NCBI RefSeq assembly: GCF_002994745.2
Contig: NC_037094.1
Coordinates: forward strand, 24,281,001-24,345,000
Length of the DNA: 64,000 nucleotides
Direction of reading: 5' to 3'
From: Rosa chinensis
Lineage: Eukaryota; Streptophyta; Magnoliopsida; Rosales; Rosaceae
Shown: in pieces, positions 1 to 11,115 of the stretch
Layout of the letters: every line of letters begins with the position of its first letter
Numbering within the stretch: position 1 is the first letter of the stretch
Notes under the pieces: generated by a model
The model's input: only the letters and a program-made list of their open reading frames with translations
What the model was told of the DNA's origin: nothing
Databases searched by the model: none
Translations under genes and position numbers: made by a program

Positions 1-929
1 TACCCATACTCAAATACATCATCCAATATATAAGAAATTTAGAGAAATGATAGAGGAGAGAGGGAACACAAATTAAGCTCACAATTTGCTATAGGCAAAT
101 ATGAACCAAACTTGATATTAAGTCCCCACTCTTTACCAAAGCCAAAATCCCTTGTGGTGATGAAACCTTGATGATGTGAAGTGAAAGCTCCTTGATTTTC
201 CCTTGAAAAATGGTAGAGAATGATAAATTGGAAAGAGAAAGAATGAGAGAGTAGATGGAAAATGGAGGAGAGGTCTCTAAATTCGGCCAAAAGGCCTAGA
301 GTGTAGAAAAATGGGTCTTAAGCTTGTGCAATGTGTGTGCAAAGGTGTTTAAATACCCCCTTGGGTTCTAGGGTCAAGATTGGACTTGTACTCTAGATCC
401 AAAGACTCAAAAACAAGTAGAAAATAGGTAAAATGAAAAGACTAAAATAACCTAATAAAAATGTAGAGAATTAGAAGTGTAGAAAACATTTTGGAAAATA
501 TCAAGAAAATAGGAGGGCAAAAGTGTAAGTGAGTGTGTGCCTAGTGTGAACACAAATAAATTTCTTCATCCACATGTGTGATGTGTGCGTGTAAGGTGTG
601 TGGTCCACTAATTATTATTATTATTACATTAATTTTGAATTTGAAATTTGAATACAATGATATAACACTAATGGGCTTGGGTCTTCACTTGTGTGCTTCT
701 TTGGTCTTGGGTCTCGGACTTCTTGCTATTGGGCAAAGTTGACTTGGTTGACCCGATGGTTAATCAGTTGACTTTTCGTCTTTTTGTCGAAAACCCCATT
801 CTGCTCCAATTTTGCACAACTTCTTCCGAAATCCATAACTCCACTTATTTACTACAACATAAATAAAAATGGATTAATTTCATAATAATTAGTTTGAGGA
901 TTAGCTTAATTCTAGTATTTTAGATATAA
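1..929. other. Gene-free AT-rich sequence, probably repeat-derived
   Basis: No reading frame here resembles a protein. The part from about 660 to 900 (a run of 'gggtct' motifs, then 'ccgaaatccataactcc') looks like plant LTR sequence, but I found neither a partner copy nor clear ends in this window. The segment is not part of the X/Y duplication. Confidence 0.4.
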
Positions 930-1062
930 TTACATGCATATAAATGCATGTAATCACATCACCGCTAATGACTACGGACATAAACGAGTATCAGAGAAAC
1001 TTATTTGTCGCTCTATTGGGTTGTATGCAACCACTATTTGAGTCATTGAATCCAACCATGTC

Positions 1063-1260
1063 ATGGGAGATGATTTATGGGATTCTGATACATATAGACT
1101 TTGGCATGACCGTTTGGGATACCCAGGTCATGACATGATGATCTATGTATTAAAGACTTCACACGGACATCCATTTTTCAGAACGAAAAGAAGTAAGAAC
1201 CAAGAATTGGTTCTAGGAGCTAGACATACGCCTCATGGCGCCATGATTGTGCAAGACTAG
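1063..1260 (+). pseudogene. Copia GAG pre-integrase fragment
   Basis: The frame reads 'DLWDSDTYRLWHDRLGYPGH' followed by 'THGHPFFRTKRSK', the typical GAG pre-integrase block that precedes copia integrase; the H of 'LWHDRLGHP' belongs to its zinc-binding region. The same segment, with other lesions, lies at about 63650-63780 in the right-hand copia. The frame closes at 1260, before any integrase core can be read. It is a fragment of the dead element, not a gene. Confidence 0.75.
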
Positions 1261-2689
1261 CCACACATGGTCTGTACCGCCTACCCCTGCGGCCAATACA
1301 TGGCATTGACGCCATGTATGGAGACCTGGCTCCTCTATCTACTTCTCAAAGTAAATTGTGACATTCTGCCTCAACCAAAACCTTCATTGGTTGATTATAA
1401 GGCCAATCTTTCGTTCTATAAAGCCTGTTTTTTTTAGGATCAAGATCATTCTATGCAAAGGACACTAAAAAAATAATTCCATTCTTACATAGAATCCAAG
1501 GGGATTCTGTGGATCGACTCAACCAACTTGCGGACTGCTTAGATGTTTTATGCTGTTGGTTGATATGCGGACACGCTAGTCATGTGTCGCACTATCGTCC
1601 ACTCGTAATGCTGCTTAAAATGAACTCCTAACCTAAATCATATGGCTACGGGCTCACTACCCGGATTATCCCGTTCAGTCAATTCGACTTGAAAATGCTA
1701 GAGAGTTTATATCGAAAATTTTCGATGACTATTGCATATCATTGGGTATTGATATCAAGTATCATATTCCCATGCACACACCTAATTGGTCATGCGGAAA
1801 AGCCACCATTAAACGACTACGATGGTAGCCCGGATATTGGTAATGCGCACCAATATTTCCGCTTGGGTTATGCAATATCGCATCCAACTATGTTAATTCG
1901 TCTACGACTCATAGCAGCCACTCAAGTTTTATTTGCGTTACAGCTAGTGAATGGGTTCGAGTCTAATATCTCGTACTTATGCATATTTGAGTGTGCGGTT
2001 CATGTGCTAATTGTGTCGCCACAGCGCATCAACATGAGTCATTGCAACGAATGCATATATATATATATATATTTATGTTGGACATGAGTCTCCAACTAAA
2101 AGTCCGCTATGTAGAACCCTTGACAGACGATCTCTTTTTTTGCTAGATTTGCGGATTGTCACTTTGATGAGACAGTCTTCCTGTCATTAGGGGGAGATTA
2201 GAACGTCAACGTTCAACAGGAACAATAGGAATTGTCGTGGTATGTCCCTACTATGTCTCATCTTGATCCCCTAAAAGTGACGAGATCACATATACTTGCT
2301 GCAAACATGTCCCCACAGGAGGACATGGTGCCACCCAGAGGAGATGGATACGGCACCACTACTATGGATGGTGGTATGGTGACACCACAAGGTGGCATAA
2401 TGGCTTCATAGGCCATGGGTTCCGCTAGAGAGCGTAGGAGACCCATAGGTCCAATGGATTCTCGCCCTAGGAAGAAAACGAGTTTGGCACAACTTGATCC
2501 ATTGATCATTGATACTTAAAATCCATCTCATGAGAATATTCTGGATTGTGGTTATGTCTAAGAGACATTATTGGGGGACGCCTCAATGTTAGAGCCAATT
2601 CTCGAGAATATAGAGATCTCTACGAACTACACTAGTGTACATGAGGACGTGGAATTATTGAGACCAATGACATCGAACCTTACTCCATT

Positions 2690-3420
2690 GAAGAATGCTA
2701 ACGTAGAGAAAATTGGCCTAAATGGAAAGATGTGATCCAGGTTGAATTAGATTCACTAACGAAGAGGAAGGATTTCGGGCCTGAGATGCCAACACCTCTT
2801 AACATAAAACCTATTGACATTAATAGGTCTTCGTTAGATAGCGTGATGAGAAAAAGAGATGATAATCTCACCTTATGGCGTAAAGCTTCTCACAAAACGC
2901 CCCGGAATCGACTACGAGAAGATATATTCTCTCATAATGGATGTCATTGCACTCCACTACTTTGTCAATTTGGTAGTTTCCAAATAACTGAACATGCAGC
3001 TTACGAATGTGGTCACTACATATCTCTATGGGATCTAGATACGGAATATAATGAAGGTTCTTATGGACTTCATTTACCCAAATCAAGTGGCTCTTGACCA
3101 CGGAGCGCATTTGCAATGAGGGTGAAACGCTCACTAAAGTGACTACTTGATTGGGAAGGGATATATATGATGAACTATGCCCCTGCGTTTTCATGACAAG
3201 TTCTGGATTTGCAATTGTCACGGTTTATGTTGATAAACATAATTGGAACCCTTGAGAGTTAAGGGAAACCGTTGAACACTTGAAATCCGAGTTTGAGATG
3301 AAGGATCTTGGGAGAACACGGTTTTGTCTAGATTTAGAACTTCTATACTGTGTCAATAAATGCTTTGCATTTTGATAAAGTCAAAGATGCACTCCCATGG
3401 TCGTCCGTAGTCTTGACCCT
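2690..3420 (+). pseudogene. Copia reverse transcriptase remnant
   Basis: The start 'WPKWKDVIQVELDSLTKRK' (about 2710-2770) is the conserved opening of copia reverse transcriptase. About 2880-3070 can be followed in shifting frames as the 'KARLVAQGF...Y' and 'VVTAYLYG' blocks. The active-site region near 3225 reads YVDKHN where an active enzyme has YVDDM, so a catalytic aspartate is lost. Several stops and frameshifts make this non-functional. Confidence 0.75.
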
Positions 3421-3788
3421 AAGAGAGATAAGTTTTGTCCTAGGGATGATGACGAAGACGTGTTAATTGGCAGAAGTGTCTTACCTAAGTGCAATAGGCG
3501 CATTATTGTACTTAACACAATACAAGACCTAACACCTCATTTGTTATGAACTTGTTGGCTAGATGTAGCCTTGTGCCAACGCAATGCCATTAGACTGATA
3601 TAACGACAATCTTTCGTTACTTAAAATGTACGATAGATATGAGCTTGTTCTATCCCTGCAGAGAGAAAAGAATGATGGAAGAATGAGAACGGATCTCAGT
3701 AGCCTAAGTGGCACCGTCCAAGATGCCGTGATCAGCAAAGCCGCCGGCCACCCATCCTCCTCCCTTACATCAAAACGATGATGATGTT

Positions 3789-4260
3789 TTGATGGATTTT
3801 GCTGATGTAGGGTATCTCTCTGACCTTCACAAAGGTCGCTCCCAAACAGGTTATGTCTTTACCATGGGAAGCACTGCGATATCTTGGAGGTCTACAAAGC
3901 AGACCCTTGTTGCTACTTCTTCAAATCATGCAGAGATTATTGCTCTACATAAAACCATGCGAGAATGCATATGGCTAAGGTCTGTAATTAGACATATTCG
4001 AGGAACTTGTGGTTTGAAGTCTACCACAGATGAAGCTACTTGAGCAAATGAAATTAGGTTTCATCAAGGGCGACAACACCAAGCATATATCGCCTAAGTT
4101 GTTTTACAATCAGCAACAACAAGCACTTCTAAATATTGAAGTGAATCAAATCCGACCTGAGGATAATGTAGCGGACTTATTTACTAAGTCGTTACCTAAA
4201 TCCACCTTCGAGAAACATGTGAAGAACATCAGATTGAGAAAGTTATCCGAACTCCCATGA
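3789..4260 (+). pseudogene. Copia RNase H and C-terminal tail
   Basis: Residues such as 'TGYVFTMGSTAISWRSTKQ', 'LVATSSNHAEIIALH' and 'RECIWLR' are the Ty1/copia RNase H domain that ends Pol. A short overlap and frameshift at about 4030-4043 passes to the tail 'IKGDNTKHISPKLFY...NVADLFTKSLP', also canonical for copia. Together this is the C-terminal ~150 residues of Pol in two frames. It sits just upstream of the polypurine tract and 3' LTR, as expected. Confidence 0.85.
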
Positions 4261-4464
4261 TTGTAGCAATCGTGGGGAGATATTGACATCAGGGGGAGGT
4301 ATGATGTCTACATGTTCGATCTCGAAGAGTGAAGGACGTGTTGTGCTCTTTTTTTCCTTCGACCAGGGTTATTTTTGTCCCACAGAGTTTTTGTTAACTG
4401 GCAAGGTTTTTAGTGAGGCAACGATCAAAGCGTCATCACCAAGTTTGAGCGGCACAAGGGGGAG

Positions 4465-4662
4465 TGTTGAAGGAAGTCGACATCATGTGTGCTTTTTCAA
4501 ACTAGGGTTTTAGTCGTAGAGTTGTAATAGGAGGAGGTTCTAGATTTCCTAGTTATGTTCGGATTCTATTACATTTCATGTACTCTATAACTCCCTATAT
4601 AAAGGGCTCCTATTATCAATAATACGAGATAATTCTCCCTGCAATTCCTTTTTACTACAACA
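4465..4662 (+). repeat. 3' LTR of the left copia element
   Basis: The LTR starts with TGTTGAAGG right after a purine tract (aagggggag, 4456-4464) and ends ...CTACAACA. It has a TATA box (ctatataaagg, about 4596-4606). It is 198 bp. Duplicated flanking DNA starts at the next base. The 5' LTR is absent, so a target duplication cannot be checked. Confidence 0.78.
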
Positions 4663-4942
4663 GAAAATGATTTTTTTCTTGATTGATTACTAGTCTCTGT
4701 CTTACATTATAATAGAAGATGACCCAGCACAACTTATATGACTATTGCTGAGGATGCGTATATGACTAGTCTCAGTTTTGTACAATCATTTAAAAAAAAA
4801 AAAAACAAAAACAAAGTACATGTTGTCATACAAGGCTGGGCTCTCAACTGGAGCCCAAAGCCCTTAAGTTCTCTTCTAAAATTGAGAATACTCGCTTACC
4901 GTATTTGTTTTGTAAAACCTCTTCCCCTGTTTATTCATGAAA

Positions 4943-5159
4943 ATGGAGAAAGCTTTCAGTCTGGTTCAGACAGTTTCAGTGGCAACAGTCTTCTCTGCCG
5001 TTTCCCGCTGGTACTTACTTTCTCTCTCTCACTTCCCGGAATTCCATTCCTTTCAAGTTTTAACAAATAATTTTGTGAATCAGGTACGGCTTCATGTTTG
5101 TAAGAGAATCTGCTCGCAGAGACCTCGGAAGCTTAATCGATTCCGATCCTCATTCCTGA
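4943..5159 (+). CDS. Small two-exon gene, conserved 47-aa protein of unknown function
   Basis: Exon 1 is 4943-5010, the intron gtacttac...cag is 5011-5083, and exon 2 is 5084-5159. Joined, they encode 47 residues beginning MEKAF. The N-terminal half (LVQTVSVATVFSAVSRWYGF) is a hydrophobic segment able to span a membrane; a charged tail follows (RESARRDLGSLI). Small plant proteins of this layout are known to me only as uncharacterised. An in-frame ATG six bases upstream (4937) also exists, but copy Y has GTG there, so 4943 is preferred. Relative to copy Y (34552-34773), X lacks about 24 bases near the 3' end of exon 2, which shortens the tail. Expression is unknown. Confidence 0.5.
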
Positions 5160-5266
5160 CTTCATTGGGTACTTCCATTCTCTCCCTCACTCACTCGCTA
5201 CCCACATAGTTATTTGTTTACTAAAGAATTCTAATTGGGTTTGGTCGGTTGGGTTTAGTATTGTTT

Positions 5267-5982
5267 AGTGGTGGAGGGAGAAATGAAAATGTATGGGGGC
5301 CAAAAAAATAACCAAACACCACATGATCACAACATTACGGTTTCTAAATATTAACAATATTTTCAATTCATTTCATCCCCTGCATTTGCAATCAATGCAT
5401 ATACTACATAAAATTGATTCCCATTATACAAAAAAAGACTAGCTATTTCCTAGCACATAACGCAATCAATATTTCCCAACAAAATAGAGACAATATGCTG
5501 CCCAAATAATGAATTCAATAATCAATACACAACTTTCTCAATTGGATATATACGAGAACAGAGGAGAAGAAAAACAGTAAAAAAAAAAAACAAATTAATC
5601 AACCTGAATCACAAATTCACAATAAGACTATAAGAGGACAATAGATCACCTGAACTCCTGAAGATCGAGCTCATCACACTATCGGTTGGGTACTTGTGTT
5701 TGTGTTTGACTGTGATTTGTGGAATTATGCGCGTGCTGTAGTGCTGATATGTTTAATCCAGCCACCACTTAAAAGGTTTATGGGTTGTGGAATGTGGGAA
5801 CACATATAATATGTTTACGGTTTGTGGGATGTGGGATGTGGGATGTGGGAACACATAAATATATTGTAAACATATTTTTCTAGTGGGGGCATATATTCAA
5901 AATCTCCCTCCAATTGACAAATGTCATGATCTCAATGGGGGCAATGGCCTTCACTCGTCCTTAACTGGCTCCGCCACTATAC
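5267..5982. mobile_element. Non-autonomous hAT-like DNA transposon (X only)
   Basis: A 716-bp segment is absent from copy Y at the same place (about 34880). It is flanked by the 8-bp direct repeat TATTGTTT (5259-5266 and 5983-5990). Its ends are imperfect inverted repeats (AGTGGTGGAG... and ...CTCCGCCACT). An 8-bp target duplication with such ends suggests the hAT superfamily. No transposase is encoded. A short GTGGGAT tandem repeat lies at about 5826-5850. Confidence 0.7.
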
Positions 5983-5990
5983 TATTGTTT

Positions 5991-6448
5991 ACGAGTGAAT
6001 GTAAAATTAATCCAAAACTAACACGGTTTCACTGTTAATGCCAAAAGCAGAGGACTTGGGTAAAATTACAAGACTTGAGTAAAATCCCAATGTTGTAACT
6101 CTAAGATGTAATTCTAATTCAGTTGAATTTTACTCATCAAGATGGTGTTCTGCTGTAAACGTAAGGACATGCTTCTTCTTTTTCCCTCATTATTGAAGTT
6201 TTGAGCTCACATTACAGGCTCAACATGAAATTGAAATCATAGTATTCTTACAGCTGATAATGATTAGTTTTAACTCTTTTTTTTAATTATTTTTTCTTTT
6301 AACTTTTATTCTCTGAATCATTCTTTGGTGGAATGATGTGGTGTTTGAACTTGGACAGTAGATGCTCTACTATCCCTCCATTTGGGGGTGTGTTAATTAG
6401 TCTTTTACTGTTTTTATGTATTTGGCACTCTTCTCCTCGTACTTTAAA
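5991..6448. other. Duplicated non-coding sequence
   Basis: This segment is collinear with about 34881-35318 in copy Y and keeps no convincing coding frame. It is probably downstream or intergenic sequence of the small gene at 4943. Confidence 0.5.
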
Positions 6449-7148
6449 TTTTTATTTTATTTTTATCAAAAGAAGAACTTCATTAAATAATGAAACGATT
6501 ACAATGGGTTATGGGACCATGAGTATCCCACACTAGACTTCACACTAAAAGTCCATGCTGACACACTGATGGAGCCAATGAGGCCCCGACTCTAAACAAA
6601 GAAAAGGTTGACTAACTTTCAAAGCCTCCTTTGCTAACTGGTGAGCAATATTGTTGCCTTCCCGCTTTACAAAGTGACCACTACGAACATGAAATAATTG
6701 AACTAAAGACTTAACTTCCTCAATAATATTACCCTCAACACTTAAATCATTAGAACTATCCTCCAGCGCATTAACCACGGAAAGGGCATCACCTTCAACT
6801 TCTAGACTCGTAAATCCCACATGCAAGGCGAAGCGTAAACCATGTAGAAGAGCTAGAGCTTCCACCGATCTTGGGGGGAGGTTTCCAACCTGTGGCACTG
6901 CCATAGCCCCTTTTAGCAAACCCACGTTATCTCTAAAGACCACACCCAGGCCACAGACATTATTTTTATCATCGCAAGCCCCATCAAAATTCATTTTTAA
7001 ACAACCCACAGAAGGAGGCCTCCAATTAACTTGCCTTTGTATCGAAGAAGTGCCATGAACCTGCCTTGCTCCCCCCTTCTTCTCCTATTCCACCTGCCAT
7101 TCACTAGCCATTCAAATGACAACAGCTGGCTCTAAAGCCTGTTCTCCA
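6449..7148 (-). mobile_element. 5'-truncated LINE (non-LTR retrotransposon) 3' end
   Basis: This segment is absent from copy Y, where the PIF/Harbinger element sits at practically the same base. On the minus strand it encodes a LINE-type RNase H (6545-7009). It ends at 6449-6470 in an A-rich tail, seen as T-rich sequence on the plus strand. The 5' part of the LINE, including reverse transcriptase, is missing, as usual for 5'-truncated LINE insertions. Confidence 0.8.
6545..7009 (-). pseudogene. LINE-encoded RNase H-like domain (RVT_3)
   Basis: The 154-residue frame matches the C-terminal RNase H domain of plant L1-type LINEs. It contains NFDGAC (first Asp), the Glu of SVEALALLHGL, the Asp of EGDALSVV, and the closing KREGNNIAHQLAKEAL helix. 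All three acidic catalytic positions are present. The domain is cut off from reverse transcriptase, and the frame upstream (WRPP..., about 7020) is lost within ~120 bp, so this is an element fragment rather than a host gene. Confidence 0.85.
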
Positions 7149-8216
7149 TGTTTGTGCAATTGAAATAGCTGCATGAAATGTCAATTCAAAATGTGAATTC
7201 TTGTTCAAGTTTGAATTTTGATTCATGTATTAAGTAGGGTTCCCTTTCTAGATTGTGACTTATTCAGGTGTTTGGGTGCAGGTTGATGGCATCAGGTGGG
7301 CAGTGTGGAAGTCCCTTCATTTGTTAAAGCTTGAGAAAACATTGTCTTAAGGCCTTCCTGGAAAACTCCTTTGGCCATCTTTGGCTGTTTTCAGGTCATC
7401 TTACCTATCCTTGACAGTAGAATATGTGTTCCTGAGGAGTTTAGATATTAACTTTAAAACCTTTATATGCTGACTTGCATTGGAGATACAGCTTTCTGTT
7501 GTGACGTAGTTGTTATTCAAGATGAATGAATTAGATACTGTATTTGGTGTTGATCATACTCTTTGGTGTTTCAAATTAACGGAGAGCATTCTGTGAATTA
7601 ATGTGTCAATATTACTTGTTGTGGATCATAGAGGCTTTGCCTTGCCTGTCATGATGATGAAATAAAAAGTATATCTCGGATTTTCCATGCAATGTTCTCT
7701 TTATTTTTCTGAAAGGCTAGTGTTATGTTTCTGCTCTGGCCTCTAACCAACTCTCTTGTATAGAAATATGTAAACCTAGTGGCTAAGTGCATGATGATTT
7801 GTATCTGCCTATGGCCGGTTGTCATTTACTTTGGTTGTTTTATCAGTAGTCGGGAACTAATATGTTAAAACACTGAGAAAGGTATGAGTTAGTTTAATTA
7901 AGCTACATATGTATATGCATGAAGCCCTTTTTCTTCATGGTAAAAATAGAAATAATGGAGGTATATTGAACATTACTACAAGTTAGTTTCTTGTTCATCA
8001 GCAAAATCTAGAAGTATTCTAATGTCTAGAAATTAGGGAGGTTTGAGCTTAGCGTAAAGAACGGGATGAACTGGTGGCTGTTAAAACTCAATTCAAGAAA
8101 GAGATGAGTGAAGTCAAAGAAACCAGTTTGATATAGATCTTTAGTGAGTTTTTGTGTGTTTCTATGAGCTGCAAGATATTTATACATCTCCAAACTCCAT
8201 CTGCCTGCACCCATTT
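7149..8216. other. Duplicated, mostly non-coding; carries a decayed exon
   Basis: Copy Y has this at about 40659-41715. From about 7640 on it also matches 15080-15630 in the same unit, an older internal duplication. The segment at 7918-8130 corresponds to the unrecognised exon at 15351-15560 (RDELVAVKTQFKKE is still readable near 8070-8105), but it is frameshifted. Nothing recognisable was seen in 7149-7640. Confidence 0.5.
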
Positions 8217-8416
8217 TCATAGTCAATGATATGCTTGTGAGCTTGAAACAAAAGCCATCTTCTATTTTTGGTTCTAGCCATTGATATCCATATGCTGAAG
8301 AGTGTATTTAAGGATGGTAGAGACTGGCTTACCTCACATGGTAACTCTTTATTTCTTTGAAGACAATAATTTGTTATATACTTTGTTGAACCTTTTTTCT
8401 TGCATTGTTTGAATAT

Positions 8417-8925
8417 GTGATATATTGAGATTTGAAATCCTCTAACGTGCTCTTGAATGAGAACTTTAAGCCGAAGCTCTCAGACTTTGGGCTTGCTAGA
8501 GAAGGGCCAAAGGGGTAGGCATAAGTTCTTTAAGGACTCCGTGTCAACTTCATTTGGAGGTTGGCATAATCTTTTTTGAAATGTAATATTGAGAGGACAA
8601 ATTGGATTAGTTATTTATTAGCCTTTTTGGTTCTTTCCTTCTATTTTACTAATTCCCTGGAATAATGGTTCATATTGTATTTGCTTTTGTTATCAGGTGG
8701 TAGAGAGTAGGGACTCATGGATATGCTTCCCCAAAGTATGTTGAAACACACCACCTTTTAATCCATAGTGACTTATGAGATCCTCACTGGGAGACGTGTC
8801 ATAGAAAGACACCGACCAACTGCGGAGCAGAATCTTCTTTATTGGATTAGACAGTACTTGAGACCAGTATTCAAGAGACTAGTATTCTGTCCAAAATGGG
8901 TGTACGTTAATTATTTGAAGAAGTT
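8417..8925 (+). pseudogene. RLCK-VII (PBL-like) kinase remnant P1, exons 3-4 (X)
   Basis: Two kinase pieces remain. About 8417-8517 encodes the catalytic-loop and DFG region (DLKSSNVLL then [16 protein letters not shown]) and runs into a stop. About 8697-8893 encodes the segment around the APE motif and the following EILTGRR...RPTAEQ...YWIRQY region. The acceptor before the first piece has changed from AG to AT (8415-8416). The second piece has stops and a deletion of the middle of the domain. ATP-binding exons 1-2 are absent; instead the unrecognised exon family of 7918-8130 lies upstream. The family phosphorylates targets downstream of immune receptors, but this copy cannot make a kinase. 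Confidence 0.75.
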
Positions 8926-9356
8926 ATTTTAGCTCGTTTTCTGCCACAAATAAATAGTTTTTGAAGGTAATCCACACCATATAGTTGAAGCAAAAAGATT
9001 TTGGAGACTAGAGGTATAAATGTGAAAATCACAATTGACTTGCTTTTAGTTCCAAGTCAAGTCTTTAGAAATTGGCCGACTTGACTGATTTTGTAAAGGT
9101 AGTCATGGCTGATCTCGTTCGGATATCTAATGATGAAGGTAGTCAGTGTTACAAGATGACCCGAATGGATTTGTGGGCTATATTGTTGGGATACTTATCA
9201 AGTAGTTTGATAGGTTGCTATTGTTTTGTGCGTTTTTTGACAGTGTGTGATACTTTTTCTTGAGGAGTGAATTCCACACTCCCTAATTTGTTCTTCACTC
9301 TCTTTTTCCTTCTTTAGACAAAATTTAAGTTACCAGAAAAGAAAACATGGACTATT
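8926..9356. other. Duplicated non-coding sequence
   Basis: This is collinear with about 42411-42860 in copy Y, and I see no gene. A short frame at 9072-9263 is not supported by any family, and the equivalent Y frame is not conserved as coding. Confidence 0.45.
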
Positions 9357-11110
9357 TGATGCGGCTGAAATAGCCTCACAATTTAACCCTGCAAAATGTA
9401 GTTGTCAGTATAGGATAAGCAGGGATCGTTCAGTCCGTGGATTGTAGGGTACACCTACACAAAAGGTCAATTAACAAATAAAAGAATAAAATGGGGGTTT
9501 TCAAATTTGGTTCCTAATCTACTTAAAATAAAAACAAAACAAATAAAACAATATACAATGATCGACTTCCCTAACCTAGACCAATACCACTCGAAAATTA
9601 CTAAGTGTAAAAACAGAAAATTCATTTCAACATGCTACAAAAATGTGCCCATCTTAAATGCCTAGATAAGAGCCCAAATGAAAAGCCTTAGCGGATCAAT
9701 CCATTTATCTGATTCGTTCTAATGTAGGCTTGGATCGGAAAAGTCCTTACCAAGCCTAATACTACTAATTTTTGAAAACACTCAGCGTAATTCTCTTAAC
9801 TAGTAGTATTATCTAACCCTCGAATCAACTCACACGTGCAAATTAACCATTACACATAGAATTTAACACGTAATTTCCAGAATTGTTTAATCATTAAAGC
9901 ATGATTTTTATCACTCATTAGAACTAATTACGACTTGTTTAACTCAGCGTCTTAACAAATAACAATTACTCTTGGCAAATTAAGCAAACACACAAGAACT
10001 CTCACCGTTATTCTAGCATGCAAACTTATTAATCTAACTCTGAAAATTACCTAAACACGTAGAAGGGCACAAGATTGTAACATGCATTATAAAAGAATTC
10101 TCGAAATTAACTCAATAATAAACTGAAAATCTCAAAAATATTAATAAAAATATTCTGAAAATTTCATGTCTCCAATTACACAACTCGCAAATCCAAACAC
10201 ACAAAACCGAAATAAAAATTGTAAATAGAGTCATAGTTACACTTTGAAGCTTTCCTCAGCGGCTTAGCAACACGGTGATGAACTTGTCTCTGCTATGGTG
10301 GTGGAGCATCCTTGACTCAGCGCCTAAGAGCTTCGTAGATTGATGGATGGATGGTGGTCACGGTCTTGTAGGTGATGGAAGTTTAAGGAGTGAATTGGGC
10401 AGTCTTGGAATGGTTTTTGGCCAGGAAGTGATAGGCCAAGAAGTGATCGGCCAGGAAGTGATCTTGGCTGGGAAGTGATGCAAATTCTGTTCTGGACGTT
10501 GCCTATTTATAGGGGAGCATTAGTTGGCTTTTGTCGATCATACCCTTCATCATTGGACGGATGAGATTGCATCATAATTCCTTTAATTTCCCAACTGAAA
10601 CATCTCCTTTATGGCCTTAACTCCTCTCATAATGGGGCAATTCCTTTAATTTCCAAGCTAAAACGTCTTTCTCTTATTTATTTTCCAGTTGAAACATCTT
10701 TCTCTTTTATTCCTCAACTGAAAACGTCTTTCTCCTTTATTCCCCAACTGAAAACGTCTTTCTCCTTTATTTCCCTTCTTCATTGCTTGGTCAAATATCT
10801 TAAATGCTTTATTTTATGACTCCATCATTGCTGTTTCAAAGAGTTCCACCAGGCAAGGTTTCCTACAACAAGCAGGAGAATATCAGAATTTTCTAGAGAA
10901 AATAAAGGGAATTAAAATGTAAAGACCGCAGAAACAGTCGACAGTGAGGAATCCTGATCCAGCTAGGATTTTTCATGAATTTTACTTTTTCCGCCTATTT
11001 CAACAAGACTCTCAAAATGACTTAATGACTCAAAACACTAAACTAAGGGAGAAACAAGGCTAAAATGTGGCACATATTCAATAATATCGTCACACTTTTT
11101 GCTCCTATCA
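9357..11110. mobile_element. Solo LTR, 1754 bp (X only)
   Basis: The segment begins TGATGCGGCTG and ends GCTCCTATCA. It is missing from copy Y, where the empty site reads ggagtattgatt (about 42862-42873). Its flanks are CTATT (9352-9356) and GTATC (11111-11115), each one base from the empty-site GTATT, consistent with a 5-bp target duplication. There are no internal retroelement genes, so this is a solo LTR left by LTR-LTR recombination. A TATA-like ctatttatag lies at about 10505. It holds internal repeats: a run of 'ggaagtgat' units (10430-10480) and about 30-bp 'aactgaaaacgtctttctcc' units (about 10685-10785). Confidence 0.82.
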
Positions 11111-11115
11111 GTATC

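Larger units (their letters stand above)
930..4662 (+). mobile_element. Decayed Ty1/copia retrotransposon, 5' truncated
   Basis: Recognisable in order are a GAG pre-integrase segment (about 1063-1194), a very degraded integrase region, reverse transcriptase (about 2690-3400), RNase H (3789-4043) and the usual copia C-terminal tail (to 4260). A polypurine tract (4456-4464) and a 3' LTR (4465-4662) follow. No gag and no 5' LTR are visible. Similarity to the copia at the right end of the window begins inside the protease/pre-integrase linker at about 930, so the left end is truncated. Stops and frameshifts occur throughout, so the copy is long dead. Its right end coincides with the start of duplicated block X at 4663. 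Confidence 0.88.

Noticed and set aside
39..290. Minus-strand 83-codon frame near the left edge
   Set aside because: Low-complexity Phe/Ser/His composition, no homologue recognised, in probable repeat DNA.
1689..2087. 132-codon frame in the left copia
   Set aside because: It does not read as integrase throughout and ends in an AT microsatellite; it is a chance frame in decayed element sequence.
8026..8226. Minus-strand frame conserved in X and Y (MTMKMGAGRWSLEMYKYLAA...)
   Set aside because: It is the antisense of the decayed exon family seen on the plus strand at 15351 and 50036.
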